In this document: one piece after another, positions 43,885 to 50,651 of the stretch
Layout: each line of letters begins with the position of its first letter
Position numbering within the stretch: position 1 is the stretch's first letter
From: an uncultured Bacteroidota bacterium
GTDB taxonomy: Bacteria; Bacteroidota; Bacteroidia; Chitinophagales; Chitinophagaceae
Assembly (NCBI GenBank): GCA_903824725.1
Contig: CAIJXU010000069.1
Span: 1 to 50,651 of the forward strand
Direction: 5' to 3'
DNA: 50,651 nt
The notes under the pieces: model-generated
Databases searched by the model: none
What the model was told of the DNA's origin: nothing
The model's input: the letters and a program-made list of their open reading frames with translations, nothing else
Translations under genes and position numbers: made by a program

Positions 43885-45612
43885 TTAATTTAACTGCATA
43901 TCTTTTATGATATCACTTATCTTATCTTGTAATAGCTGATATTGAGCATCAAAGGAGGCTTTGTCCTTTAAAACAGTATTTACACTAAAATAAAATTTGA
44001 TTTTTGGTTCGGTACCAGAAGGTCGAGCAGATATCTTACTTCCGTCTTCAGTAATAAATTGCAATACATTACTCTTAGGTAAATCTAATTTCCAAGTACT
44101 CCCTGTTTGTACATTTTTTCCTAATTGTAATTCGTAATCTAAAATGGTCACTACCAAAGCGCCATTGATACTAGCAGGCGGGCTTTGCCTATAACCTTCC
44201 ATCATGGCTTTGATTTCTTGCTGACCATTCATTCCTTTTTTAGTAATGCTTATTAAATTTTCATAATAAAAACCGTATTGAATATATAATTCAATCATTT
44301 TATCAAATAAGGTTTTGCCTTTACTCTTTTCATAAGCTGCCATCTCACACAATAAAGCCACTGCACTGACAGCATCCTTGTCTCTAATCTGATCTCCAAT
44401 CATCAATCCAAAACTCTCCTCTCCTCCAATGATATAATTTTCTTTACCCTCTTTTTCTTTCACTAATTCAGCAATCCATTTAAAGCCTGTCAATACATTA
44501 TAACAATTCACTTCATTGATTTTAGCCACTTGGTTGATCATTTCTGTGGTAACGATGGTAGTAACCACCATGTCATTGGGTTTGGCGATCCCCTTTGACC
44601 TACGCGCTTCCATCATATATGCAAAAGCTAAAACTGCTGTTTGATTTCCATTCATTAAAACCCACTCTCCTTTATGATTCTTAACACCTACACCTACTCT
44701 ATCTGCATCTGGATCCGTTCCTAATAAAATGTCAGCATCCAACCCCTTGGCTTTGGCTAATCCGATACTCATGGTTTCACTTTCTTCAGGATTAGGATAT
44801 TTAACGGTGGGGAAATTACCATCCGGATTAGACTGCTCTTCTACTACATGCACATTTGTAAATCCAAATTCGGCCAATACTTTAGGAACTAAAGTAATTC
44901 CTGTTCCATGAATAGGCGTATATACAATTTTTAAATCATGTTGTTTTGCAATCATTTCAGGATACACACTTAATGAGCTCAGCATTTTGATATAGGCATT
45001 GTCCATATCGGAACCTAATAATTGTATACGATCCGATCCCCCCGACCATTTTACATCGTCAACACTTTGAATGGCTTCCACTTCGGTGATCACATTCTTA
45101 TCATGTGGAGGTACCAATTGCCCTCCATCATTCCAATAAGCTTTATAGCCATTGTATTCTTTTGGATTATGAGAGGCAGTACATACCACTCCTGCTTTGC
45201 ATTTTAATTGTCTAATTGCAAAACTTAATTCCGGCGTAGGTCTCAATGCTTCAAATAAATACACTTGAATACCATTGGCCGCAAAAACTTGCGCAGTGGT
45301 CTCTGCAAAAAAACGAGCATTGTTTCTGCTATCATGCCCTATGGCAACTGAAATACTTTCTCCTGGATAAGTTTTAAGTAAATAATTCGAAAAACCTTGC
45401 GTTGCCATTCCAATGGTATATTTATTAATACGATTGGTCCCTACTCCCATAATTCCTCTTAATCCACCTGTTCCAAATTCCAAATTTCTATAAAACGAAT
45501 CCTGTAATTCCTCTTTATTATTGGTTTGTAATGCAAGAATTGCTTGTTTGGTGGCATCATCATAATTGCCTGTTAACCAGCGTTGCACATTCATTTCAAT
45601 AGTTTGACTCAT
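43885..45612 (-). CDS. Phospho-sugar mutase (phosphoglucomutase/phosphomannomutase)
   Basis: 575 residues, alpha-D-phosphohexomutase superfamily. Motifs: TASHNPKEYNGYKAYWNDGGQL with the phosphoserine, LGTDPDADRVGVGV metal loop, GGEESFGLMIGDQIRDKDAVSA sugar-binding loop, and RPSGTEPKIKFYF phosphate-binding loop. Length and GEESFG loop fit the long PGM/PMM type (PgcA-like). I chose ATG 45612, which has an AGGA four bases upstream; a start at 45660 adds 16 residues and is unlikely. Distinct from glmM at 29.9 kb, so the two divide glucose/mannose and glucosamine phosphates. Confidence 0.92.
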   Translation of the reverse strand: MSQTIEMNVQRWLTGNYDDATKQAILALQTNNKEELQDSFYRNLEFGTGGLRGIMGVGTNRINKYTIGMATQGFSNYLLKTYPGESISVAIGHDSRNNARFFAETTAQVFAANGIQVYLFEALRPTPELSFAIRQLKCKAGVVCTASHNPKEYNGYKAYWNDGGQLVPPHDKNVITEVEAIQSVDDVKWSGGSDRIQLLGSDMDNAYIKMLSSLSVYPEMIAKQHDLKIVYTPIHGTGITLVPKVLAEFGFTNVHVVEEQSNPDGNFPTVKYPNPEESETMSIGLAKAKGLDADILLGTDPDADRVGVGVKNHKGEWVLMNGNQTAVLAFAYMMEARRSKGIAKPNDMVVTTIVTTEMINQVAKINEVNCYNVLTGFKWIAELVKEKEGKENYIIGGEESFGLMIGDQIRDKDAVSAVALLCEMAAYEKSKGKTLFDKMIELYIQYGFYYENLISITKKGMNGQQEIKAMMEGYRQSPPASINGALVVTILDYELQLGKNVQTGSTWKLDLPKSNVLQFITEDGSKISARPSGTEPKIKFYFSVNTVLKDKASFDAQYQLLQDKISDIIKDMQLN

Positions 45613-45691
45613 ATATCCTCGTTTAATAGCAATTTTAAGCAATAATTGCAATTCCACCAATTCGCAATGACTGATTATTAATATTAATGTA

Positions 45692-45699
45692 TAAATTTG
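45692..45699 (+). promoter_or_regulatory. -7 promoter box (TAAATTTG) for DUF2279 gene
   Basis: Exact TAnnTTTG 12 bases before the ATG at 45712. Confidence 0.6.
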
Positions 45700-45711
45700 G
45701 TTTTTCCAAGT

Positions 45712-46665
45712 ATGAAACTTAATACGCTACTTTTTTTTACTGCTTTTTTGATCTCCCATTCATGTTGGAGTCAAATTCAAGATTCTACAATCACTCCTAC
45801 TTCAACATACCCCGATCAGGTCATCGATTTTAAAAAAAGACAACGCATTGTTACCTCAATTCAAACGCTCACCTACGGAGGTTCGATCATTGGATTAAAT
45901 AAAATCTGGTACGATGGTTACCCTCGAAGCTCTTTTCATTTTTATAATGATGCAGGGGAATGGCTCAATATGGATAAAGCAGGTCATACCTTTACTGCCT
46001 ATACATTAAGTAGGCTCAGTTACGCCTCATGGCAATGGGCTGGTGTAAAGGACCAAAAGGCCATTTTATTAGCCGGCCTCACAGGCATGGGATATCAAAC
46101 CATCATAGAAACCTTGGATGGTTTTTCAAGTCAATGGGGTTGGAGCTGGTCGGATATAGGAAGCAATACGGCTGGAATTGGATTATGGATGGGGCAAGAA
46201 TTGCTATGGAAGAAACAAAAAGTTAAACTAAAATTTAGTACTCATTATAATAGTTATGCAGACTTGCAATTACAAGAAAGAAATAAACAGCTTTTTGGAA
46301 ATATATGGAGCGAAAGGCTAGTCAAAGACTATAATGCACAAACTTATTGGCTAAGCGCCAACCTTCACGACTTTAATGAAAACCTTCCGGTACCTAAATG
46401 GTTAAGTATTGCGGTAGGAATGGGTGCGGAAAATATGTTTGGTGGATACGGGAATAATTGGCCGAGCCCTCATGGTGATATTATTCGTGATGATTTAAAA
46501 AGGTATCGACAATGGTATTTATCGCTTGATGTTGATTTTGAAAAAATACCCACACATAAAAAATGGGTCAAATCTTTGTTTTTTGTATTGAACTCAATAA
46601 AATTCCCTGCTCCCACCCTCGTTTTGTCTAATGGAAGATGGAGTGGCCAATGGTTTTACTTCTAA
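45712..46665 (+). CDS. DUF2279 family envelope protein
   Basis: 317 residues with a signal peptide (ending CWSQ-IQ; the Cys could suggest a lipoprotein but no clean lipobox is seen). DUF2279 region: YNDAGEWLNMDKAGHTFTAYTLSRLSYASWQWAG, LAGLTGMGYQTIIETLDGFSSQWGWSWSDIGSNTAGIGLWMGQE. Four short hydrophobic stretches and W/G-rich strands suggest outer- or inner-membrane association. No known activity; common in Bacteroidota. The C-terminus may be barrel-like. ATG is placed after the promoter box. It overlaps the longest frame of the next gene. Confidence 0.85.
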   Translation: MKLNTLLFFTAFLISHSCWSQIQDSTITPTSTYPDQVIDFKKRQRIVTSIQTLTYGGSIIGLNKIWYDGYPRSSFHFYNDAGEWLNMDKAGHTFTAYTLSRLSYASWQWAGVKDQKAILLAGLTGMGYQTIIETLDGFSSQWGWSWSDIGSNTAGIGLWMGQELLWKKQKVKLKFSTHYNSYADLQLQERNKQLFGNIWSERLVKDYNAQTYWLSANLHDFNENLPVPKWLSIAVGMGAENMFGGYGNNWPSPHGDIIRDDLKRYRQWYLSLDVDFEKIPTHKKWVKSLFFVLNSIKFPAPTLVLSNGRWSGQWFYF

Positions 46666-46714
46666 TTAAGGAGCTATTTAATTCAGATTCGTACGATTAC
46701 TTTATAAAATGGTT

Positions 46715-46722
46715 TAAATTTG
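46715..46722 (+). promoter_or_regulatory. -7 promoter box (TAAATTTG) for Fe-S protein genes
   Basis: Exact TAnnTTTG 23 bases before the ATG at 46746; supports the shorter start of the Fe-S gene. Confidence 0.55.
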
Positions 46723-46745
46723 CTTATCCCTTAAAGATAAAACGC

Positions 46746-48023
46746 ATGATGGGTTTATTTCCACAAATCATTTTTAGCTTGCTGACCTTATTGGCATTTG
46801 GCTTATTTGTAAAAAAAATAAATGAGATTCGTAGTGCTATTTTACTAGGCAAGGCTACTTTTTTAAATGACAAACCCCTTCAAAGATGGAAAAATGTATT
46901 TCTTTTAGCATTAGGGCAAAAGAAAATGTTTCGAAATCCGATCGTGGCTCTTCTTCACCTCATTATTTATATAGGATTTATTATTATCAATATCGAACTA
47001 ATTGAAATCATCCTAGATGGCCTAATGGGCACTCATCGTATTTTATCGAAACCCTTAGGAAATTACTATTCACTATTCATTAACTGTTTTGAAATTTTAG
47101 CATTCTTAGTAACCATTGTTTGTATCCTATTTTTAGTTCGACGAAATATTTTAAAAATAAAAAGGTTTGTTAGTAAGGACTTAAATGGATGGCCAAGAAC
47201 GGATGCAAATTATATTCTCATAGCAGAAATAATATTAATGAGCTTGTTTTTACTCATGAATGCCGCCGACACAAATTATCAATTTATTATTTCAAGTAAA
47301 ATTAGCCCTTGGCTTCATGGTAATACTGCAGACACTTTATACCTGATCGAAAAATCAGCATGGTGGCTGCATATTTTAGGTATCTATGCTTTCATGAACT
47401 ATCTGCCTTATTCAAAGCACTTGCATATTATATTAGCTTTCCCTAATGCTTATTATGCGCCGCTCATCCCAAAAGGAGTCATGCATAATATGCCCGCTAT
47501 ACAAAATGAAGTATTGTATGCAATGCAACCTGAATTAGCCCCTAGCGATGCATTAGCACCTGAAAGTTTTGGAGCCAAAGAAGCCACAGAATTAAGTTGG
47601 AAAAATTTAATGGAAGCCTATAGCTGCTCTGAATGTGGAAGATGTTCAACGGCTTGCCCAGCAACAAGTACAGGTAAATTGTTAAGTCCTCGTAAAATAA
47701 TGATGGCCACGCGCGATCGGATTGAAACTATTTCAAAAAATATCCAACAAAACAAACAGTTCATTTCAGATGGTAAAACATTATTACATGATTATATAAG
47801 TGTAGAGGAATTAAGAGCATGCACTACTTGTAATGCCTGTGTAGAAGAATGCCCTATCAGTATTTCTCCTTTGGATATCATTATGGAATTAAGAAGATCC
47901 TTGGTCATGGAACAAAGCAATGCACCACAAGAATGGAATGGCATGTTTAGTAATATAGAAAATAATTTTGCACCCTGGAAATTTGCTCCCGATGATCGGG
48001 ATGCTTGGACAAAACAGGTATAA
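46746..48023 (+). CDS. Membrane-anchored 4Fe-4S dicluster oxidoreductase (HdrC/NarI-like)
   Basis: 425 residues. N-terminal half holds about five membrane helices, in the style of a cytochrome-b/NarI anchor (residues ~5-270, with LLHLIIYIGFIIINIELIEIIL). The C-terminal half carries two ferredoxin-type clusters: CSECGRCSTACPATSTGK and CTTCNACVEECPISISPLD. Together with the next gene it forms an HdrC/HdrB-like pair that may transfer electrons between a cytosolic donor and the membrane quinone pool. Start set to ATG 46746 because the upstream extension overlaps DUF2279 and the promoter box. Confidence 0.88.
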   Translation: MMGLFPQIIFSLLTLLAFGLFVKKINEIRSAILLGKATFLNDKPLQRWKNVFLLALGQKKMFRNPIVALLHLIIYIGFIIINIELIEIILDGLMGTHRILSKPLGNYYSLFINCFEILAFLVTIVCILFLVRRNILKIKRFVSKDLNGWPRTDANYILIAEIILMSLFLLMNAADTNYQFIISSKISPWLHGNTADTLYLIEKSAWWLHILGIYAFMNYLPYSKHLHIILAFPNAYYAPLIPKGVMHNMPAIQNEVLYAMQPELAPSDALAPESFGAKEATELSWKNLMEAYSCSECGRCSTACPATSTGKLLSPRKIMMATRDRIETISKNIQQNKQFISDGKTLLHDYISVEELRACTTCNACVEECPISISPLDIIMELRRSLVMEQSNAPQEWNGMFSNIENNFAPWKFAPDDRDAWTKQV

Positions 48024-48033
48024 AAATAAATAT

Positions 48034-48813
48034 ATGAAGGTATTGACAATGGCCGAAATGGCTGCAAATGGAGAACAACCTGAAATATTATTTTGGGTTG
48101 GCTGCGCAGGTAGTTTTGATCAACGTGCTCAAAAAATTACTAAAGCATTTGCTACCATATTAGATAAAGCTGGAATTCGTTACGCTATATTAGGAAAAGA
48201 AGAATCATGCACAGGTGATCCTGCAAGAAGAGCTGGCAATGAATTTATGTTTCAAATGATGGCATATCAAAATATACAAATTTTAAATGGTTATCAAATT
48301 AAGAAAATTGTCACTACTTGTCCTCATTGTTTTAATACTTTAAAAAATGAATACCCTGCATTAGGAGGAAATTATGATGTCATACATCACACCCAATTTT
48401 TAGAAGAATTAATCGCCTCAGGAAAAATAAAAATACTGGACAGTAACGAATGGAAAGGGAAATCAATTACTTACCATGATAGTTGTTATTTAGGAAGGGC
48501 TAATGAAATATACGAAGCCCCTCGAAAAGTATTAGAAAGCTTAGATATGGAATTACGCGAAATGAAAAGATGTAAATCCAAAGGCTTATGCTGTGGGGCT
48601 GGTGGGGCACAAATGTTTAAGGAAGAAGAAAAAGGAGATAAAAGGATAAATACAGAAAGAGCTGATGAAGCCATTGAAACAAAATCAGATTTTGTTGCAA
48701 GTGCCTGTCCTTTTTGTAATACCATGTTAACCGATGGCATTAAAAATAGAGATGAGGATATGAATACCTCTGTTTTAGACATTGCCGAAATCATAGAAAA
48801 AGCCATTCAATAA
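48034..48813 (+). CDS. HdrB-like CCG-domain Fe-S protein
   Basis: 259 residues with two cysteine-rich CCG domains: first ILFWVGCAGSFDQR, ESCTGDPARRAGN, TTCPHCFNTLKNEYP; second HDSCYLGRANEIYEAP, KGLCCGAGGAQMF, ACPFCNTMLTDG. CCG cysteines bind a non-cubane Fe-S cluster or zinc in heterodisulfide reductase, glycolate and lactate oxidases. Physically next to the dicluster membrane protein, which it probably reduces or is reduced by. The donor substrate is unknown. Start ATG 48034 lies 11 bases after the previous stop. Confidence 0.9.
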   Translation: MKVLTMAEMAANGEQPEILFWVGCAGSFDQRAQKITKAFATILDKAGIRYAILGKEESCTGDPARRAGNEFMFQMMAYQNIQILNGYQIKKIVTTCPHCFNTLKNEYPALGGNYDVIHHTQFLEELIASGKIKILDSNEWKGKSITYHDSCYLGRANEIYEAPRKVLESLDMELREMKRCKSKGLCCGAGGAQMFKEEEKGDKRINTERADEAIETKSDFVASACPFCNTMLTDGIKNRDEDMNTSVLDIAEIIEKAIQ

Positions 48814-48823
48814 ATTAATCATA

Positions 48824-49327
48824 ATGACAGTTCACTTACCTAATATACTACCCGCAAATTTTCATCCACAATCAAAAGTATGGATATATCAATCCAACAG
48901 ATTGTTTTCTATGGTGGAAATTTTTGAAATCGAAACCATTTTAGAAGATTTTACTGATATCTGGAAAAGTCATGGCGCTCAAGTAAAAGGATTTGCCACT
49001 ATCTTATATGGACAGTTTATCATACTCATGGCAGATGAATCACAAACCGGCGTCGGCGGTTGTAGCACAGACAGCTCAGTGCATATCATTAAAGAAATTG
49101 AAAAACGATTTAATTTACAAATGTTTAACCGAGAGCTATTAGCATTTTGGGTGAAAGATAAAGTTCAAACCATCCCTCTCGCTCAAGTGGCTTATGCCAT
49201 TGAAAATGGTTTGTTAGACAAAGACAGCTTATATTTTAATAATTTAGTAGCAACCAAAACAGACATGGAAGCAAATTGGCTTCAACCCATTTCACAAAGC
49301 TGGTTAGGCAAAAAATACATAAAATAA
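48824..49327 (+). CDS. Uncharacterised protein linked to Fe-S oxidoreductase pair
   Basis: 167 residues, cytosolic. Pattern SKVWIYQSNRLFSMVEIFEIETILEDFTDIWKSHG, and GGCSTDSSVHIIKEIEKRF, is found in a Bacteroidota family often labelled ABC transporter ATPase, but it has no Walker A or B motif, so that name is wrong. The GCSxDSSVH centre with a Cys may be functional. It follows the HdrB-like gene by ten bases and is cotranscribed with the Fe-S genes, suggesting a role in the same system. Confidence 0.8.
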   Translation: MTVHLPNILPANFHPQSKVWIYQSNRLFSMVEIFEIETILEDFTDIWKSHGAQVKGFATILYGQFIILMADESQTGVGGCSTDSSVHIIKEIEKRFNLQMFNRELLAFWVKDKVQTIPLAQVAYAIENGLLDKDSLYFNNLVATKTDMEANWLQPISQSWLGKKYIK

Positions 49328-49332
49328 ATCGA

Positions 49333-49689
49333 ATGAGTGCCATAAAAGTATACGCGATTCCTAATTGTAACACAGTTAAAAAAGCATTAGATTGGTTAAA
49401 AGCAAATAAAGTGGGATATGAATTTAACGATTATAAAAAATTAGGCGTCACGGCTGGCACTTTAACCAAATGGAGTAAACAAGTAGGATGGGAAGCCTTA
49501 CTCAATAAAAAAGGGGCTACTTGGCGACAATTATCTCCTGAACTACAATCTAAAATCACCAACCAAAAAGCTGCCATCGCTTTAATGATCGAAAAAACCT
49601 CCATCATAAAAAGACCTTTAATTGAACGCAATGATAAAGTGATTGCTCTAGGTTTCGATGAAGCTGAATATAAAAAAGCCTTGAAGTGA
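49333..49689 (+). CDS. ArsC/Spx-family protein (YffB-like)
   Basis: 118 residues with thioredoxin-like ArsC fold: IKVYAIPNCNTVKKALDWLKANKVGYEFNDYKK at the start (one active-site Cys), WRQLSPELQ and SIIKRPLIERNDKVIALGF, the conserved cis-Pro/Arg region. Members bind glutathione-like thiols or RNA polymerase; arsenate reduction is unlikely without ars genes nearby. Start ATG 49333 gives the standard family N-terminus; the longer frame overlaps the previous gene. The stop codon sits in the loop of the terminator. Confidence 0.88.
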   Translation: MSAIKVYAIPNCNTVKKALDWLKANKVGYEFNDYKKLGVTAGTLTKWSKQVGWEALLNKKGATWRQLSPELQSKITNQKAAIALMIEKTSIIKRPLIERNDKVIALGFDEAEYKKALK

Positions 49690-49703
49690 TTCAAGGCTTT
49701 TTT
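49672..49703 (+). terminator. Terminator overlapping the ArsC-like stop codon
   Basis: AAAAAAGCCTTGAA (49672-49685) pairs perfectly with TTCAAGGCTTTTTT (49690-49703), loop GTGA, containing the TGA stop. The last codons of the gene form the 5' arm. Confidence 0.9.
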
Positions 49704-49729
49704 ATATTTTTATTTAAATAAATAGGTGG

Positions 49730-49912
49730 CTATTTTTTTGTGAAACTATTTCTGACAATTTGGATCATTGCAAAAGTTTCAATTCCAATCCCTGCTAAAA
49801 TAAAAGCATATTGTATTGTATTATCATTTGATTCTATAGTTATAAATACACCAATCAATACTAAAATAATACCTACCGTAATATAAATTAACGTTTTTTT
49901 CATTTTATACAT
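49730..49912 (-). CDS. Small two-helix membrane protein
   Basis: 60 residues, two membrane helices (~8-25 and ~35-52) joined by a short polar loop (ESNDNTIQ). ATG at 49912 or 49903. No family recognised. It is nine bases after the lipoprotein gene stop and probably in one operon with it. Confidence 0.65.
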   Translation of the reverse strand: MYKMKKTLIYITVGIILVLIGVFITIESNDNTIQYAFILAGIGIETFAMIQIVRNSFTKK

Positions 49913-49921
49913 TTTTATAAG

Positions 49922-50644
49922 TTATTGAATAAGTCCGGTGCATTTCCCAACAGCAAAAGCTAAATACGAAATAGCACATGGATTAAAGCTACAAGCAAAA
50001 TCGCAGAAAGCATCTTCTTCACATGTTTTTTTTGCCTCTTTATAAAAATTATCAAATTGAGCTTTCGTACAATTCCAAATCGCTGTACTTCGAATTTTTT
50101 CTATACCAAATTTCAAAATATCTAAATTATGAACATCTTGCTTAACAACAATTTTATTATTAAAATATTGGTCATTGAATAACTCATTGCCAGACAAATC
50201 TTTGAAAATTATGCTTCCGGTTCCAAGATTTGATTTACTTACTTTACTTAATTCTCGAAATAGTGACAAATGCGTCTTTGATTTTGATTCATAAACAAAA
50301 AATAAATCCATTACTGAACTAGTGTCATTTAAAAAATTAATTTGTAAGCCTAGTATATCAGGTAACCCTTTAAATACAACCTTTTTAATGGATATATTAG
50401 AAAAGTCAATATCAGTTAAAAATACTTTTTCAACTGATTTAAATTGTTGAAACAATGAATCATTTTCATTAATATATACTGTCTTTTCAATAACGGGTAC
50501 AGATTTAAAAATCGAAACTTCAGATTCTACCTTTGTATTTATAGGTAATGATTCTGATTTTTTACAGCTACAAAAGAAGAAAATTGAAAAGATGGATAAA
50601 CTCAACAAAAAATAGACTTCGGAACTCAATTTTATTTTTTTCAT
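49922..50644 (-). CDS. Uncharacterised lipoprotein with Cys-rich C-terminus
   Basis: 240 residues. N-terminal signal with lipobox-like FFCSC (Cys 25 or 27) followed by KKSES, so probably outer-membrane lipoprotein. The middle is beta-rich with DISF-like strands; the last 50 residues have six cysteines (NCTKAQFDN, KKTCEEDAFCDFACSFNPC, GKCTG), probably disulfide-bonded or metal-binding in the periplasm. No known family recognised. ATG 50644 is within eight bases of the window edge; the promoter lies outside. Confidence 0.7.
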   Translation of the reverse strand: MKKIKLSSEVYFLLSLSIFSIFFFCSCKKSESLPINTKVESEVSIFKSVPVIEKTVYINENDSLFQQFKSVEKVFLTDIDFSNISIKKVVFKGLPDILGLQINFLNDTSSVMDLFFVYESKSKTHLSLFRELSKVSKSNLGTGSIIFKDLSGNELFNDQYFNNKIVVKQDVHNLDILKFGIEKIRSTAIWNCTKAQFDNFYKEAKKTCEEDAFCDFACSFNPCAISYLAFAVGKCTGLIQ

Positions 50645-50651
50645 ATATTTA

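Noticed and set aside
48824..49327. Label ABC transporter ATPase
   Set aside because: No Walker A, Walker B or signature motif is present.
49333..49689. Arsenate resistance function
   Set aside because: The protein is of the broad ArsC/Spx/YffB group and no other ars gene is near.
1..50651. Mobile elements, prophage, toxin-antitoxin or defence systems
   Set aside because: No transposase, integrase, phage structural gene, restriction enzyme or Cas protein was found in any reading frame I examined.

Overview
The window looks like a chromosomal segment of an AT-rich, compact Bacteroidota genome, most likely Chitinophagales/Chitinophagaceae (lineage is inference). The support is family content (DUF6702, DUF2279, OMP_b-brl-type receptor, TSP3-OmpA protein, DUF2723, UpxY-like NusG paralog, PII-less amt next to a beta-barrel porin) and at least 14 exact copies of the Bacteroidota -7 promoter box TAnnTTTG just upstream of genes or tRNA. 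Shine-Dalgarno sequences are mostly weak. I see no IS element, prophage, CRISPR array or plasmid function; nearly all genes are housekeeping.

Layout. 0-6 kb (+): amt ammonium transporter, a beta-barrel porin, plsC-like acyltransferase, priA. 6-7.3 kb (-): OmpA-like protein with four TSP3 repeats. 7.4-17.4 kb (-): a ten-gene aromatic amino acid run, in transcription order pheA, aminotransferase, tyrA, DEAD-box helicase, DAHP synthase/chorismate mutase, aroB, aroA, aroC, DUF952, rlpA-like. In front of pheA lies a previously unlisted 28-codon leader peptide with ten consecutive aromatic codons (WFYFFFYFYF), overlapping mutually exclusive hairpins and an intrinsic terminator: a textbook-style transcription attenuator, and the best find in the window. 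17.9 kb (-): a 58-residue Ala/Thr-rich lipoprotein. 18.1-19.9 kb (+): an ECF sigma factor next to a membrane protein that fuses an anti-sigma-like N-terminus to a trypsin-like protease; the sigma promoter -7 box sits exactly between the arms of a perfect inverted repeat.

20-32 kb: nucleotidyltransferase, PLP deaminase, lipB/rluD divergent pair, two M1 metallopeptidases with HupE/UreJ and DUF6702, PAP2 phosphatase, glmM, cysteine desulfurase. 32-40 kb: DUF2723 glycosyltransferase-like membrane protein, mtaB, a NusG paralog in operon with a Prc-type S41 protease, and a tRNA-His. 40-50.6 kb: outer-membrane receptor-like barrel, pcm, phosphohexomutase, DUF2279 protein, a two-component Fe-S oxidoreductase set with an uncharacterised partner, an ArsC/Spx-like protein, and two small unknown membrane/lipoproteins.

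Together the genes cover cell-envelope building (plsC, glmM, OmpA, RlpA, PAP2, Prc, DUF2723), aromatic biosynthesis under attenuation, and translation/tRNA modification (rluD, mtaB, tRNA-His). Several promoters abut the start codon, so lipB, rluD, mtaB and the leader peptide probably make leaderless or nearly leaderless mRNAs. Several start codons given here are moved downstream from the longest possible ORF because the upstream TTG lies inside the -7 box.
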